From: Candidatus Altimarinota bacterium
GTDB lineage: Bacteria > Patescibacteriota > Gracilibacteria > UBA4473
Assembly: GCA_021734395.1 (NCBI GenBank)
Contig: JAIPJB010000003.1
Span: forward strand, 1 to 64,000
DNA length: 64,000 nucleotides
Direction of reading: 5' to 3'
Shown here one piece after another: positions 32,649-41,900 of the stretch (position 1 is its first letter; the number at the start of each line of letters is the position of its first letter). Position numbers and translations under genes: made by a program. The notes under the pieces were generated by a model, which saw nothing but the letters and a program-made list of their open reading frames with translations, did not search any database and had not been told where the DNA came from.

Positions 32649-33769
32649 TTAGAAAAACGTCCAGACTTTTCCTCTGTCACAAAAGCAAAGACCAACATGG
32701 TCAAAATGCCATTTTCAGCGGTGATAAGATCTGGAGTAAAGACCAGAAACATACCGATCAATATCGGCAAAATAATCGGTACCTGTCGTTGTAAAATACT
32801 TCGGACACTCAGCAACGCCAACAAGAAAAGAAACCCTCCGATTCCTTTTTCTATAAGGGTTAAGAGAAATCCGCTGGTCGGGAGTTGAAACTGATCGGGA
32901 GTGAGTATCACCGGAGATAATTCTTGGAGAGCTCGTACATATTGTCCTTCTCCTATACCAAAAAAAGCGTGTGTAAAAGTATCCCAAACCCCAGAAATCC
33001 ATCCCCAATGAAATGATATCTCAAACCATCCTGAGACTATTCCCCAGCCCAAAAGAACCAGAAACCAGAAAAGTGGCAAAAGAATTTCTTTTTTGTGAAT
33101 ACTCGTCCGATAAAAGGGAATCCAAAATTTCGCAAAAAGCAGAAGTCCTATCGCGAAAAGCAGCAAGAAAAAAGATCCTGTTTGAGCCAGGATAAATCCG
33201 TAGAGACAAATCAGTAAAATCCGTTCTCGAAAAGAGGATTCCAAGTACGCAAAAACAATCCCCAAAAACGCCCCAAAACTCAAAACATCAGAAGAAATAG
33301 ACCAGGAAGGAAATGCATGCAGAAATGCAAAACCCAAAAGAATACTGATCAACAGCAAAATACGATTCCGTCTTCCTCTCAGTAAAAAGGCATCATCAAA
33401 TCCCAACGCCAAAAAACCAACCGTCCATAAAATGAGATACAAAACAGAGCTTTGCGAATCAAGAGAAAACAAAGCTGACAGAGCAGAAAACCCGAGAAAG
33501 AGCAACACAAATAAAACTTCTTTCCGTCCCAAGGCTCTCAGGTTCCCCGAAAAAAACTTTCCGAAAAAAAGCAGAAGTATTCCAATACCACACCATGGAA
33601 ATACGATTTCTAAAGATGGAAAATAAGGGCCTAAAAAAACTGGATTTCCCCCCAAAAAGAATCCTCCACTCATCCAAAACGTCAATAAAAATATCCCGAA
33701 CCCCATCGACTCGAGTATGCGAAAAAAAGATTTTTGGGGCTGATCAGCTAAACGAAGATGTATTTTCAT
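32639..33769 (-). CDS. Polytopic membrane protein, O-antigen ligase-like
   Basis: A 376-residue protein with about ten to eleven hydrophobic helices and few polar loops. The layout (short cytoplasmic start, paired helices, and a longer extracytoplasmic loop around residues 225-290 containing FGIGEGQYVRALQELSPVILT) is that of O-antigen ligase/polymerase proteins. In that family a loop with a GxGxGxF/Y-like stretch precedes the last helices. The start overlaps the 3' end of the upstream lipoprotein gene by 4 bp (stop TGA of the lipoprotein, ATG here), so both are on one transcript. It could build surface glycan together with the Wzz-like protein and the sugar nucleotidyltransferase. The assignment is topological. 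Confidence 0.5.
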   Translation of the reverse strand: MKIHLRLADQPQKSFFRILESMGFGIFLLTFWMSGGFFLGGNPVFLGPYFPSLEIVFPWCGIGILLLFFGKFFSGNLRALGRKEVLFVLLFLGFSALSALFSLDSQSSVLYLILWTVGFLALGFDDAFLLRGRRNRILLLISILLGFAFLHAFPSWSISSDVLSFGAFLGIVFAYLESSFRERILLICLYGFILAQTGSFFLLLFAIGLLLFAKFWIPFYRTSIHKKEILLPLFWFLVLLGWGIVSGWFEISFHWGWISGVWDTFTHAFFGIGEGQYVRALQELSPVILTPDQFQLPTSGFLLTLIEKGIGGFLFLLALLSVRSILQRQVPIILPILIGMFLVFTPDLITAENGILTMLVFAFVTEEKSGRFSNQI

Positions 33770-35166
33770 GGAGAAGCAGGAGAAAGAATAGTATTGAGTC
33801 TTCTTTGTTGAGATAATTCTTCTTCCAAAGAGGACTGCAAAAATTCCAAAACTTCTTCTATTCCCTGATTTTTTTCATGAAAACGAGAAATCGATTCTGA
33901 AAAAAGAGTATACAGATTCGAACGCGGTACTGGATACAAAGGAACCACCACCAATGCAGCTTGCCGCGCGAAAGGACCAAAAACCGGATCACCCTGCATT
34001 TCCAGAATCAATTCCCGATGAGCCGGTAATACGAGTGTCGTATTGGCAAAGCCCAAAAGGTTCTCTCGTGAAGTGGCAAATTTTAAAAATTGCCAGGCCA
34101 GATCCGATCGAGGACTGGAGCGTACCACCCCTAGCGCGTGCATCCAGGCTAAAATCTTTTTTTTGTTTTCGTCAGATTCAAACTGCGGAAAAGGGCTGAT
34201 GCGAATCTCGGCTTCTGAAATCGATGCTTTTTCCTGAGAAGAATACGCTCGAATCAAATCCCGTAAGCGAAAATAATCATCCGTTTTCCCAAATACCATT
34301 GCCGTTTCACCACGAACAAATGTTTCGAAGTTTTTGTGCTCGGATTCTGCGCCCGCCAAAAGTTCATTCCAAGAAAAGTTGGAATGTGAAGAACGCGCAA
34401 AACTCACAAAAAAACGAAGAGCACTCAGTGCAAAATTTACTTTTTTTCCGTCTGCAGTAACTCCTGTCTGGTCAGCAAGAGCAACTGTTTTCCCGTCTGG
34501 AGAAAAAATTCTTTCGGTCATTTGTAAGAGCAGATTTTCAAATACTTCTCCGCTCCAAAAAACATTGTCCATCCGACCCAAGGCCGCTCCCGAAAAAGCA
34601 AATCTATCCAGAGAATTGTCTGATTGGCTCAAAGCAGATACGACCGATTGAAACTCTTCCCATGTTTGAGGAGGCTCTCCTTCGCGATCTACTTTCTCGA
34701 CGAGCGCTGTTTCATTGGAAAAAAGAGCGAGCATTTCCAAACTCAACGGAACCCCCCAAATATTCCCGTCCTGCACAAAAACATTCTGTGCTGGCTCTAT
34801 AAAAATTTGTCGATACTTCTCCGCCGAGAGTGCTTCGTCATTGGAAAGAGGAATTAATTTTGATCGATTGTGAAAAAGCCAATCGTGATCGGTAAAAACA
34901 ATATCTGGCCCCTTATTCTCTGCCAACGCATGAAGAAGTGATTTTTGGAGAAATGCATCACTTTCAAAAACTGTCACTTGAATTTCAATCGGCTGCTCTA
35001 AAGCGCTGGAAAATTCTCGCCCCAGAGCTTCGAAAAAATCTTTGTTGTCAGCCGTCCAGATTTTCAGTTCTTGAGAACCAGAAGAATTTATTTCTTGAGG
35101 GCTTTTTTTTTCACACCCGCCCAGCAACAAAACCATTCCCAAAAGGACGACAACGTATTTTTTCAT
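33766..35166 (-). CDS. Extracellular solute-binding lipoprotein
   Basis: A 466-residue lipoprotein. The N-terminus MKKYVVVLLGMVLLLGGCEKK is a signal peptide with lipobox LGGC, so Cys18 would be lipidated. The mature part matches family 1 solute-binding proteins of ABC importers: a LKIWTADNKDFFEALGREF strand-helix, GPDIVFTDHDWL, VPLSLEMLALFSNE, TWEEFQSVVSAL, and MVFGKTDDYF near the hinge. No permease or ATPase gene is adjacent, and the next gene downstream is an O-antigen-ligase-like protein, so it may be an orphan receptor. The start is set at the signal-peptide ATG; a longer in-frame start overlaps the secE promoter. Confidence 0.82.
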   Translation of the reverse strand: MKKYVVVLLGMVLLLGGCEKKSPQEINSSGSQELKIWTADNKDFFEALGREFSSALEQPIEIQVTVFESDAFLQKSLLHALAENKGPDIVFTDHDWLFHNRSKLIPLSNDEALSAEKYRQIFIEPAQNVFVQDGNIWGVPLSLEMLALFSNETALVEKVDREGEPPQTWEEFQSVVSALSQSDNSLDRFAFSGAALGRMDNVFWSGEVFENLLLQMTERIFSPDGKTVALADQTGVTADGKKVNFALSALRFFVSFARSSHSNFSWNELLAGAESEHKNFETFVRGETAMVFGKTDDYFRLRDLIRAYSSQEKASISEAEIRISPFPQFESDENKKKILAWMHALGVVRSSPRSDLAWQFLKFATSRENLLGFANTTLVLPAHRELILEMQGDPVFGPFARQAALVVVPLYPVPRSNLYTLFSESISRFHEKNQGIEEVLEFLQSSLEEELSQQRRLNTILSPASP

Positions 35167-35240
35167 GGATTTTTGTGTGTGGTAAGAAATGTAGGAGAAA
35201 AAAGCGAAAAAATCAATGAAAGAAAGTCTCCTAAATTCTT

Positions 35241-35268
35241 TTGACAAAACACCCAAAATCCCCACAAT
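35241..35268 (+). promoter_or_regulatory. Promoter of the secE-nusG-rplKA operon
   Basis: TTGACA (35241-35246), spacer 16 bp, CACAAT (35263-35268). The consensus -35 is the best in the window and fits a ribosomal-protein operon. ATG at 35289. Confidence 0.65.
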
Positions 35269-35288
35269 GGCGCGGGTAGTTTTTGAAT

Positions 35289-35468
35289 ATGCTCAAAAAA
35301 TTCATTCGTGAACGCGTTTCCGAACTGCATAATGTCACTTGGCCTACACGCCGACAAGCCGTTCATTCTATGATTATTGTTTTAGTAATTATGCTCTTGG
35401 TTGGACTCTTCCTCGGAGTTCTTGACTACATTTTCAATCAGGGGGTTCTCTTTCTGCTCAATACCTAA
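35289..35468 (+). CDS. secE: Preprotein translocase subunit SecE
   Basis: Essential clamp of the SecYEG channel. The 59-residue single-span form has an amphipathic N-terminal helix FIRERVSELHNVTWPTRRQAV with the conserved W-P-T-R-x-E/Q segment, followed by one TM helix (about 30-52). The ATG at 35289 is used; an upstream TTG two codons earlier gives almost the same protein. It lies 3 bp before nusG, the classical secE-nusG order. Confidence 0.92.
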   Translation: MLKKFIRERVSELHNVTWPTRRQAVHSMIIVLVIMLLVGLFLGVLDYIFNQGVLFLLNT

Positions 35469-35471
35469 ACC

Positions 35472-36020
35472 ATGCCCAAGCAAGATCCTTCTTTCGGACG
35501 ACACTGGTATGCCATTCATACCTATTCTGGGTATGAAGATGCGGTCAAAAAAGCGCTCGAACAGCGTATTGAATCCATGGGCATGCAGGAATATATTTTT
35601 GATATAGTCGTTCCCAAAGAAAAAGTGGTGGTGGTAAAAAAAGGAAAACAAGAAGTCGTTGAAAAAAATCTTTTCCCCGGATATGTGCTGGTAGAAATGA
35701 TCGTGACGGATGCTTCTTGGTTTGTGGTTCGAAATACTCAAAATGTGACTGGCTTTGTCGGATCTGGGAATATTCCAGTGCCAATTCTGCCAGAAGAATT
35801 TGGTGTTATTAAACGCCGCATGGGCGCCTCCGAACCCACGACCGAAATCAAACTCAACGTTGGTGATTTGGTCGCTATCAAAGAAGGTCCTTTCTCCAAC
35901 TACGAAGGATTGGTTTCGGAAATCAATCGCCCCAAAGGGAAAGTAACGGTCATGGTCTCCATTTTTGATCGAGAAACACCAGTAGAGCTTGACTTCTCTC
36001 AGGTCTCGAAGAAAATCTAA
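35472..36020 (+). CDS. nusG: Transcription termination/antitermination protein NusG
   Basis: Binds RNA polymerase and links it to Rho or the ribosome. The 182 residues show the NGN domain (WYAIHTYSGYEDAVKKALEQRI, LFPGYVLVEMIVTDASWFVVRNTQNVTGFVG) and a C-terminal KOW domain (VGDLVAIKEGPFSNYEGLVSEINRPKGKVTVMV). Length and spacing are normal. It is followed 47 bp later by rplK. Confidence 0.96.
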   Translation: MPKQDPSFGRHWYAIHTYSGYEDAVKKALEQRIESMGMQEYIFDIVVPKEKVVVVKKGKQEVVEKNLFPGYVLVEMIVTDASWFVVRNTQNVTGFVGSGNIPVPILPEEFGVIKRRMGASEPTTEIKLNVGDLVAIKEGPFSNYEGLVSEINRPKGKVTVMVSIFDRETPVELDFSQVSKKI

Positions 36021-36067
36021 CCCCTTTTTAAATTATTCATTCCTCATTGTTCATTATTCATTAAAAC

Positions 36068-36508
36068 ATGCCTCCTAAGAAAAAATTTGCCTCAAAATTC
36101 AAAATCCAGCTTCCTGCTGGAGCCGCTACGCCTGCTCCACCCGTGGGACCGGTTCTCGGTCAGCACGGAGTTAATATTCAAGCCTTTTGTAGCGAATTCA
36201 ACGAAAAAACCGCTGACCAAAAAGCAGAAGGACTCACGATTCCTGTCATCTGTTATGTCTTTGAAGACAAAAGTTTCGAATTGGAACTCAAAAGTCCTCC
36301 GGCATCTGTCTTGATCAAAAAAGAACTCGGTATTGCGAAAGGATCAGGGAAACCCAATACAGAAAAAATTGGAAAAATTACACGACAGCAACTCGAAAAT
36401 GTTGCCAAGCAAAAAATGCAAGATCTCAATGCCCATGATATGGATGCGGCAGTCAAGATCATTGCCGGGACAGCCAAACGTATGGGGCTGGATCCCGAGA
36501 TTAAATAA
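36068..36508 (+). CDS. rplK: Ribosomal protein uL11
   Basis: Part of the GTPase-associated centre of the 50S subunit. The 146 residues include [37 protein letters not shown] (proline-rich N-terminal domain) and the RNA-binding C-terminal KTDAGG-like region, here [22 protein letters not shown], followed by [38 protein letters not shown]. It starts after an AT-rich spacer without a Shine-Dalgarno sequence. Confidence 0.96.
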   Translation: MPPKKKFASKFKIQLPAGAATPAPPVGPVLGQHGVNIQAFCSEFNEKTADQKAEGLTIPVICYVFEDKSFELELKSPPASVLIKKELGIAKGSGKPNTEKIGKITRQQLENVAKQKMQDLNAHDMDAAVKIIAGTAKRMGLDPEIK

Positions 36509-36525
36509 GTCCCCTTTCCGTGGGA

Positions 36526-36548
36526 GTCCCTCGACTTAGCTCGGGGAC
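36526..36548 (+). promoter_or_regulatory. Hairpin between rplK and rplA
   Basis: GTCCC-T-CGA pairs with TCG-GGGAC around CTTAGC, with one bulged T. It is in the 66-bp rplK-rplA spacer and might be an L1 feedback site or a small intergenic repeat; no T run follows. Confidence 0.35.
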
Positions 36549-36574
36549 GCTATTTACCACTTAATCCTCTTCTT

Positions 36575-37258
36575 ATGAAAAAATCGAAATCGCTTCGCGC
36601 TGCCTACGAGAAACTCGAAGAAGGCAAGCTTTATTCTCCTTCTGAAGCCATCAAGCTGATGAAGAAAACTTCAACGGTAAAATTTGATCCTACCGCTGAG
36701 GTTCATTTTAATCTGGGAATTAATCCCAAACACGCCGATCAGCAGGTTCGATCGACTGTTTCTCTGCCGCACGGAACCGGAAAAAAAGTTCGTGTTGCGG
36801 TCTTTTGTGGTGATGACAAAGTTAAAGCTGCCAAAAGTGCTGGTGCCATTGAGGCCGGAGGCGATGATCTGATTCAAAAAGTTAGCGGTGGATGGCTGGA
36901 CTTTGATGTGGCGGTCGCCACTCCTCCCATGATGAAAGAGCTCGCAAAAATTGCTCGAATTCTCGGCCCCAAAGGACTTATGCCCAATCCCAAAGCAGGA
37001 ACCGTAACCGAAGACGTCGAAAAGACTGTGTCAGAACTGGCCGCTGGACGACTAGAATTCCGAAACGACAAAAATGGCTTAGTACACACAATTTTTGGGA
37101 AACTGAGTTTTGACGAAAAAAAACTCATTGAAAATTTGGAAGCCATGATCAAAGCCATTCAGGATATCCGCCCTACAGGTGTCAAAGGCGTCTACATCAA
37201 ATCCGTCACTGTGACCTCTACAATGGGACCTGGTATTAAAGTGTCAATCTCAGAATAA
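36575..37258 (+). CDS. rplA: Ribosomal protein uL1
   Basis: L1-stalk protein and, in many bacteria, translational repressor of its own operon. The 227 residues show VKFDPTAEVHFNLGINPKHADQQVRSTVSLPHGTGK, the AGGDDLIQKVSGGWLDFDVAVATPPMM region and LGPKGLMPNPKAGTVTEDV followed by the RLEFRNDKNGLVHTIFGKLSF stretch. Normal length. rplJ and rplL, which normally follow, are absent from this operon. The stop TAA shares one base with the next ATG. Confidence 0.96.
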   Translation: MKKSKSLRAAYEKLEEGKLYSPSEAIKLMKKTSTVKFDPTAEVHFNLGINPKHADQQVRSTVSLPHGTGKKVRVAVFCGDDKVKAAKSAGAIEAGGDDLIQKVSGGWLDFDVAVATPPMMKELAKIARILGPKGLMPNPKAGTVTEDVEKTVSELAAGRLEFRNDKNGLVHTIFGKLSFDEKKLIENLEAMIKAIQDIRPTGVKGVYIKSVTVTSTMGPGIKVSISE

Positions 37259-37755
37259 TGCTTTTTCAGGGAACCGGTATGGTCGTTATTTTTATTGTTC
37301 TCGCCGGAATCGCATTGATCGGATTGATCATTGCCATTATAGTACAGTTATCTAAATCAGATATCTCCATGGAAAAGAAATTCTCTTGGCTTCGGGATCT
37401 CGTCAATGTTGGTGGAACCATTGTCGGGATTGTACTCACCGCCATCGGTGGGGTTATGTTCCTCAACAGTTCTATGAAACTGTATGTCTTTCATTTTGAG
37501 TCCAGTTCGTACTTCAATGCGGAAGAGCAATGCACTATGCCTAAATATGTTCCCCGCATGGAAGGATCTGAACCCGAACAACAAGAAAAAACACCCGAAG
37601 AAATTGAAGAGTGCATTCAGACAAAAGAAAAATACGAGAAAGCCCGATACCGACGTCAACAGCAAGAACAAATGGTAGACGGCGTAGCATTCCTCATTGT
37701 TGGATTAGGACTCTGGATCGTCCATCATTATCGACGAAAAAAAGACCAGGCATAG
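37258..37755 (+). CDS. Three-span membrane protein at the end of the L1 operon
   Basis: A 165-residue protein with hydrophobic helices near 9-30, 45-67 and 138-155. A polar, acidic loop (about 75-135, Glu/Gln rich with EEQCTMPKYVP and EEIEECIQTKEKYEKARYRRQQQEQ) lies between the second and third. The two Cys in the loop could pair. An alternative start is the ATG of MVVIFIVL eight residues later. It replaces rplJ in the usual order and is translationally coupled to rplA. The function is unknown. Confidence 0.6.
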   Translation: MLFQGTGMVVIFIVLAGIALIGLIIAIIVQLSKSDISMEKKFSWLRDLVNVGGTIVGIVLTAIGGVMFLNSSMKLYVFHFESSSYFNAEEQCTMPKYVPRMEGSEPEQQEKTPEEIEECIQTKEKYEKARYRRQQQEQMVDGVAFLIVGLGLWIVHHYRRKKDQA

Positions 37756-37769
37756 ATCATTCGATAAAA

Positions 37770-37801
37770 AAAGACCGGTCTCAAGGAAGAGACCGGTCTT
37801 T
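37770..37801. terminator. Bidirectional terminator between the L1 operon and trxA
   Basis: AAAGACCGGTCTC and GAGACCGGTCTTT form a perfect 13-bp stem around AAGGA, flanked by an A run and a T run. It serves the convergent operon and trxA. Confidence 0.9.
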
Positions 37802-37819
37802 AACTATATATAAAAATTT

Positions 37820-38134
37820 CTACTGATGCTTTTCTATCAGCGATTTTAGATCGTCTTTTTCCTGAACGCCAACGGCTTCATCGACTACTTCTCCGCCCTT
37901 GAAAACTTTCAGAGCGGGAATAGACATGACGCCGTATTCAGAGGCGAGTTCTCCGTCATCATCCACATTTACTTTGTAAACCTTGGCGTTGTCGAGCTCT
38001 TTGCTCAGTTCGTCAATAACTGGAGCCAAAGCCTGACATGGACCACACCAGGGAGCGAAAAAATCTACAAGAACAACGTCTGAAGACTTGAGGACTTTTT
38101 CCTCGAAATCGGATTTGGTAACTGTATCTGCCAT
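37820..38134 (-). CDS. trxA: Thioredoxin
   Basis: Cytoplasmic disulfide reductase, 104 residues. The active site WCGPC is in VVLVDFFAPWCGPCQAL (about 21-37). DELSKELDNAKVYKVNVDDDGELASEYGVMSIPALKVFKGGE follows with the cis-Pro (SIPA). Full length and typical. It is separated from the TPR gene by 80 bp and ends at a shared terminator. Confidence 0.96.
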   Translation of the reverse strand: MADTVTKSDFEEKVLKSSDVVLVDFFAPWCGPCQALAPVIDELSKELDNAKVYKVNVDDDGELASEYGVMSIPALKVFKGGEVVDEAVGVQEKDDLKSLIEKHQ

Positions 38135-38215
38135 AAAGTTGAAATATTAAGAAATCACCCGCATTCTAACGAGCGAGAAAATTTCTGCAAACATCCTCCG
38201 TAGTCAAAACAACAA

Positions 38216-38803
38216 TTAGACCAGATGCCGGGTCTGAATCATTTTGAGAAACTGGCAACATTCGACGGCCTGATCAGAATCAGGATTGATTTCAATGACC
38301 TGTTTGAAAGTCTTTTCCGCCCGATCAAAGTCGCCCGCATTCATATAGCACACTCCCAGATCGCAGAGAATATTTTGATCCGATGGCGCGAGATTGAGTG
38401 ATCTTTCTAAGACCGATAATCCTTGGGCTTTTCGGGTGTGATTGTACATGGACCACCCCAGGCACCTCAGAATCTCTGCGTGGTTGGGCATGAATTCATT
38501 GGCTCGGATCAACTGTTCCACAGAGGAGTCCCATCTTTGCTGGACAGAATATAAAAACCCCAGTAGGTATCGTCCGTTGGCAGATCGAGGGTTGATTTTG
38601 AGTCCTTCCAAAAGTGCTTTTTCGGCCTTGTCCAGTTCACGAAGTGAGAGATAATTATCCCCAAGTTCTTCGTATGCCTCACTGCAATTTGGCTCAGCAG
38701 TGATAAGCTTGTGCAGAGCTTGAATAGATTTTTCGAAGTCTCCTTTTTTCTTCAGGGTTTCCGCCTGCTGTAAGTATTCCGAAACGGTATCTTGGTGTGT
38801 CAT
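38216..38803 (-). CDS. TPR-repeat protein
   Basis: A 195-residue cytoplasmic protein made almost wholly of about five tetratricopeptide repeats. Examples are YLQQAETLKKKGDFEKSIQ, AYEELGDNYLSLRELDKAEKALLEGLKINPRS, YLLGFLYSVQQRWDSSVEQLIRAN and ILCDLGVCYMNAGDFDRAEKTFKQVIEINPDS, with the usual W/L-G-Y-A-P spacing. It probably acts as a protein-binding scaffold. Its promoter is TGG-TATAAT directly followed by a GAGGAG-N6-CTCCTC palindrome that ends one base before the ATG. trxA lies downstream on the same strand. Confidence 0.8.
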   Translation of the reverse strand: MTHQDTVSEYLQQAETLKKKGDFEKSIQALHKLITAEPNCSEAYEELGDNYLSLRELDKAEKALLEGLKINPRSANGRYLLGFLYSVQQRWDSSVEQLIRANEFMPNHAEILRCLGWSMYNHTRKAQGLSVLERSLNLAPSDQNILCDLGVCYMNAGDFDRAEKTFKQVIEINPDSDQAVECCQFLKMIQTRHLV

Positions 38804-38804
38804 A

Positions 38805-38831
38805 GAGGAGGATTATCTCCTCATTATACCA
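38805..38831 (-). promoter_or_regulatory. Extended -10 and abutting palindrome of the TPR gene
   Basis: TGG TATAAT (hexamer 38823-38828) on the minus strand. The inverted repeat GAGGAG-N6-CTCCTC (38805-38822) fills the space between the -10 and the ATG. As the left arm starts right after the -10, a DNA operator is more likely than an mRNA hairpin. Confidence 0.6.
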
Positions 38832-38952
38832 CAGAATAAGCGAAAAATCAAGGATGTCTTTCTCTCCTTTTTACTGAATATATTTTCTGAAGGAACAGCC
38901 ATGGCTGTTCCCTACAAATAAATTCTTTTGGACTGAAAACGAAAGGTTAAAG

Positions 38953-38977
38953 ATTGATAATTGATAATTGATAATTG
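38953..38977. repeat. Short tandem repeat of period 8 (ATTGATA-type)
   Basis: About three copies of the 8-mer ATTGATAA between the TPR and giant genes, 23 bp beyond the 3' end of the giant gene. A similar ATTCATT-rich spacer occurs at 36030-36065. Confidence 0.6.
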
Positions 38978-38999
38978 AAGATTCATAATTGATCATTGA

Positions 39000-41900
39000 T
39001 TACTCAATCTCTACTTTTGGCTTTTGGCCTTCTGGGAATCGAATTCCGAACTCACCGATCACTTCATCCTTCACCCGAATCTCAAAAACCACCGGATCAT
39101 CCTCTGAAATCGCCCGACGGATTGTGAAGCGGAGGTCCGAATTTCCCAACACCTGAAAATCTCCTCTCGGATCGAGCACTCCCAGAGTTTGATCTAAATC
39201 CGTGTCGACCAGCGCCACTCCTTCTTCATTGAGCGGATCGCCGAAAGACAAGGGATAAAAAGAATATGCATCCTCGGCATTCAGATCACGAACGAAGATT
39301 CCTTCTTCGGGAGGAGTATCATTTTTTTCGAGAATCTGAACTTTTACCGGCTGACTCACAAAAGAAATATACCCGAGTGTTTGGTTGCTTGCATCACGCA
39401 ATCGAATCCGAAAGGGGTGCTGTGTCGTTGCCGCCTGCACTTCAAAACCAATATTCTCGTCTTCTATCACCGGTCGACCGGTCGGGAGAATCTCCGCCAC
39501 CACCTTATCTTCAGAATCTAAAATTTCCAGACCACTTTCGGTGCTCATATCTTCCAGAGAAAAATTTCCTTCTTCTTGGGTCAAAATAGGTTCTGATCGC
39601 AATGACACTTCCGACTGCCCTGTCCTCGTGCGCAAAATATACACCGGCATGTCCTTGATTCCATTTTCAATTCGACCGATAACTTTCCCCGACCGCACAG
39701 AGGCTTCAAGAAGTGAAATCTGGGGAGGCGAAACCTTGAGTTGTATCTCCTGTGTGGCGACATTTCCTGATTCGTCTTCAACATTGAGAACCACGCCAAA
39801 ACTCCCTTCACTTTCGTAGGCCGGCAGCTGAACTTTTAAGAGATCTCGAGGCGTCTCCACCTCCGGAGAAAAATCTTCATCATTGAGCGGGTCTCCATCC
39901 CCGTCGGAATCTTTGTCCGGATGCAAATCCCACCAGACTTTTGCGAGTGGTTGGGCATCTGTCGTCTGACTCGCATCAATAGAAATCGGTTGAAAAAGAT
40001 TCGCCTCCACTTCCGTACCACCAACCACACTTATTTCCGGTGGATTGGTATCATCCGCGCCCTGTGGATCGTGGAGAAATTTTGGAATGAAGTAGCTTTT
40101 TCCGTCTGGTCTGAAGGCCTGAAAAAATCCGTAATGATTGCCGACCGGCAAATCTTGGAGAGTGTCGATCAACTGCTGAGATGATTCGAAATACTGGATT
40201 TCATAGGTTTCGTTTCCCGAGATGAGAACTTCCGTCCCGTCGAAAAGATCTAGCGTCACCCGATCATTGTTGCCGAGCTCAAATCGTGCTCCCGGCGGCA
40301 GGTACAAGTTGCGACGAGGTTTAATTTTTTGTACCTCATCGGTCGCGATATGTTCCACTTCTCCCCGTGTCAGACAAACTTCGGCATACTCCACCATTGT
40401 CTCTTCTCCTTCGTGCAAGACAATCTCTCGGTACTCCTCCTGCTGTCCTTCACGGGGTGGCACGCGCACTTCCATGCGTGAGTTATTCTTTAATCCCACG
40501 AGAATTGATTCGGTCGCGAAGAAGGGTTTCTCCGCTTTTGGATCATCGCAATCAGATTGCGGAAGTTTCTCGATAGGTTCGGAAGGCGAAGCGTATAAAA
40601 CGGGACTGCCTTCTATTTTTGTGACCCGAGTGCTCATAGGACGGATTTCGTAGTGCTTCACGGGCGGACGAATCAAAAAAGCGTGTCGATGCCAAAGCGC
40701 TGATATACGATCTTTGGCATCTTCTTCGAATTCAAAGACCGCGTCCGGCCGCTCACTCACAATCCATTCAAAATACCACACATCCTCCCACATGCGTTCA
40801 AATTCGGCAGAAAATCCTTCTATTTGGGTACGCGCTTCCCAATTCTTTGCGGGTCGATATTTCTGAATGAATTCTTCGTATTCCCATTCATAAAAATGAG
40901 TGAACCGGTCTTCGTATTCTTCGTCGTATCGATCTTCATAATTCTCTTCCAATTCGTCCGCATTTAGTTCGCGCGGAACTCTATATTTGAGGTAAAGCTC
41001 ATCATCAAAACTGTACAGAATTTCTTCCTCGTCATCGTTATTCAGATCCGCAAACCAATATGCATATACACCCGACATCGGGAATTCTGTGACTTTTTCG
41101 ACCACGTTGTTCGCCGCGTCAACATAGTAAATACCCGGTTCTTCCTGTGTTTTTTCCTGTGAAGCTTCAAATGCGTCCAAATCAAAATCCTCTGGTAAAT
41201 CAGTCGGTATTGCTCCCACGTCAATGGTCGAGGTCAGCCATCGCGGGAGCGCGGCAGAAAGTATTGAGGACACAAAAGACGGACGGCTGGGTTGGAGTGA
41301 AGCGAGAATATCTCGAGCAATGAGTGCTTCTGAAGCCGTGAAAGAATCCAAATCTTTCACATGATCAGCCAATGCTTGAAATGATTTTTTCTGCCGATCA
41401 AAGAGTTCTTTTTCTTCATCCGTCAGCGATGCATTCGCAAAACGCTTTTCAAAATCAATAGCAACCGTCTTTGTTTTGGGACGAGAATAAACGAGAGGAG
41501 TGATCTCTTGAGAACTTTTCATGACCGGCTTTTTCTGGGTATTGCTGATATTCTGAAGAGTCTCCCGAGAAATACGTTCTAGGTCTTTCACTTTTTGAAA
41601 GGCTTTCAGTGTCGATTGAAAATTCTGTTCTACTGTTACATTGATATCTTCCGCTCCGGGCGAGGAAATCGATGGTGTCGCAGGTGACAAGGCTCCCACA
41701 GAGAAATCCAAATCAAAGAGTGTCGTACGATTCGTCAGCTGAGATACATAGGCCTTGAGATGCCATTCGGGCACCGGAGCAATACCCATAACCAGTAAGC
41801 ACGTCAGATTGAGAAAGGCTTTTGGAATCTGTACTGCCACTTCAATCGGTGCCAAGATATTGGGGACAGAAGGCGGGCCCGGAATTGTCGGCAACGGCGG

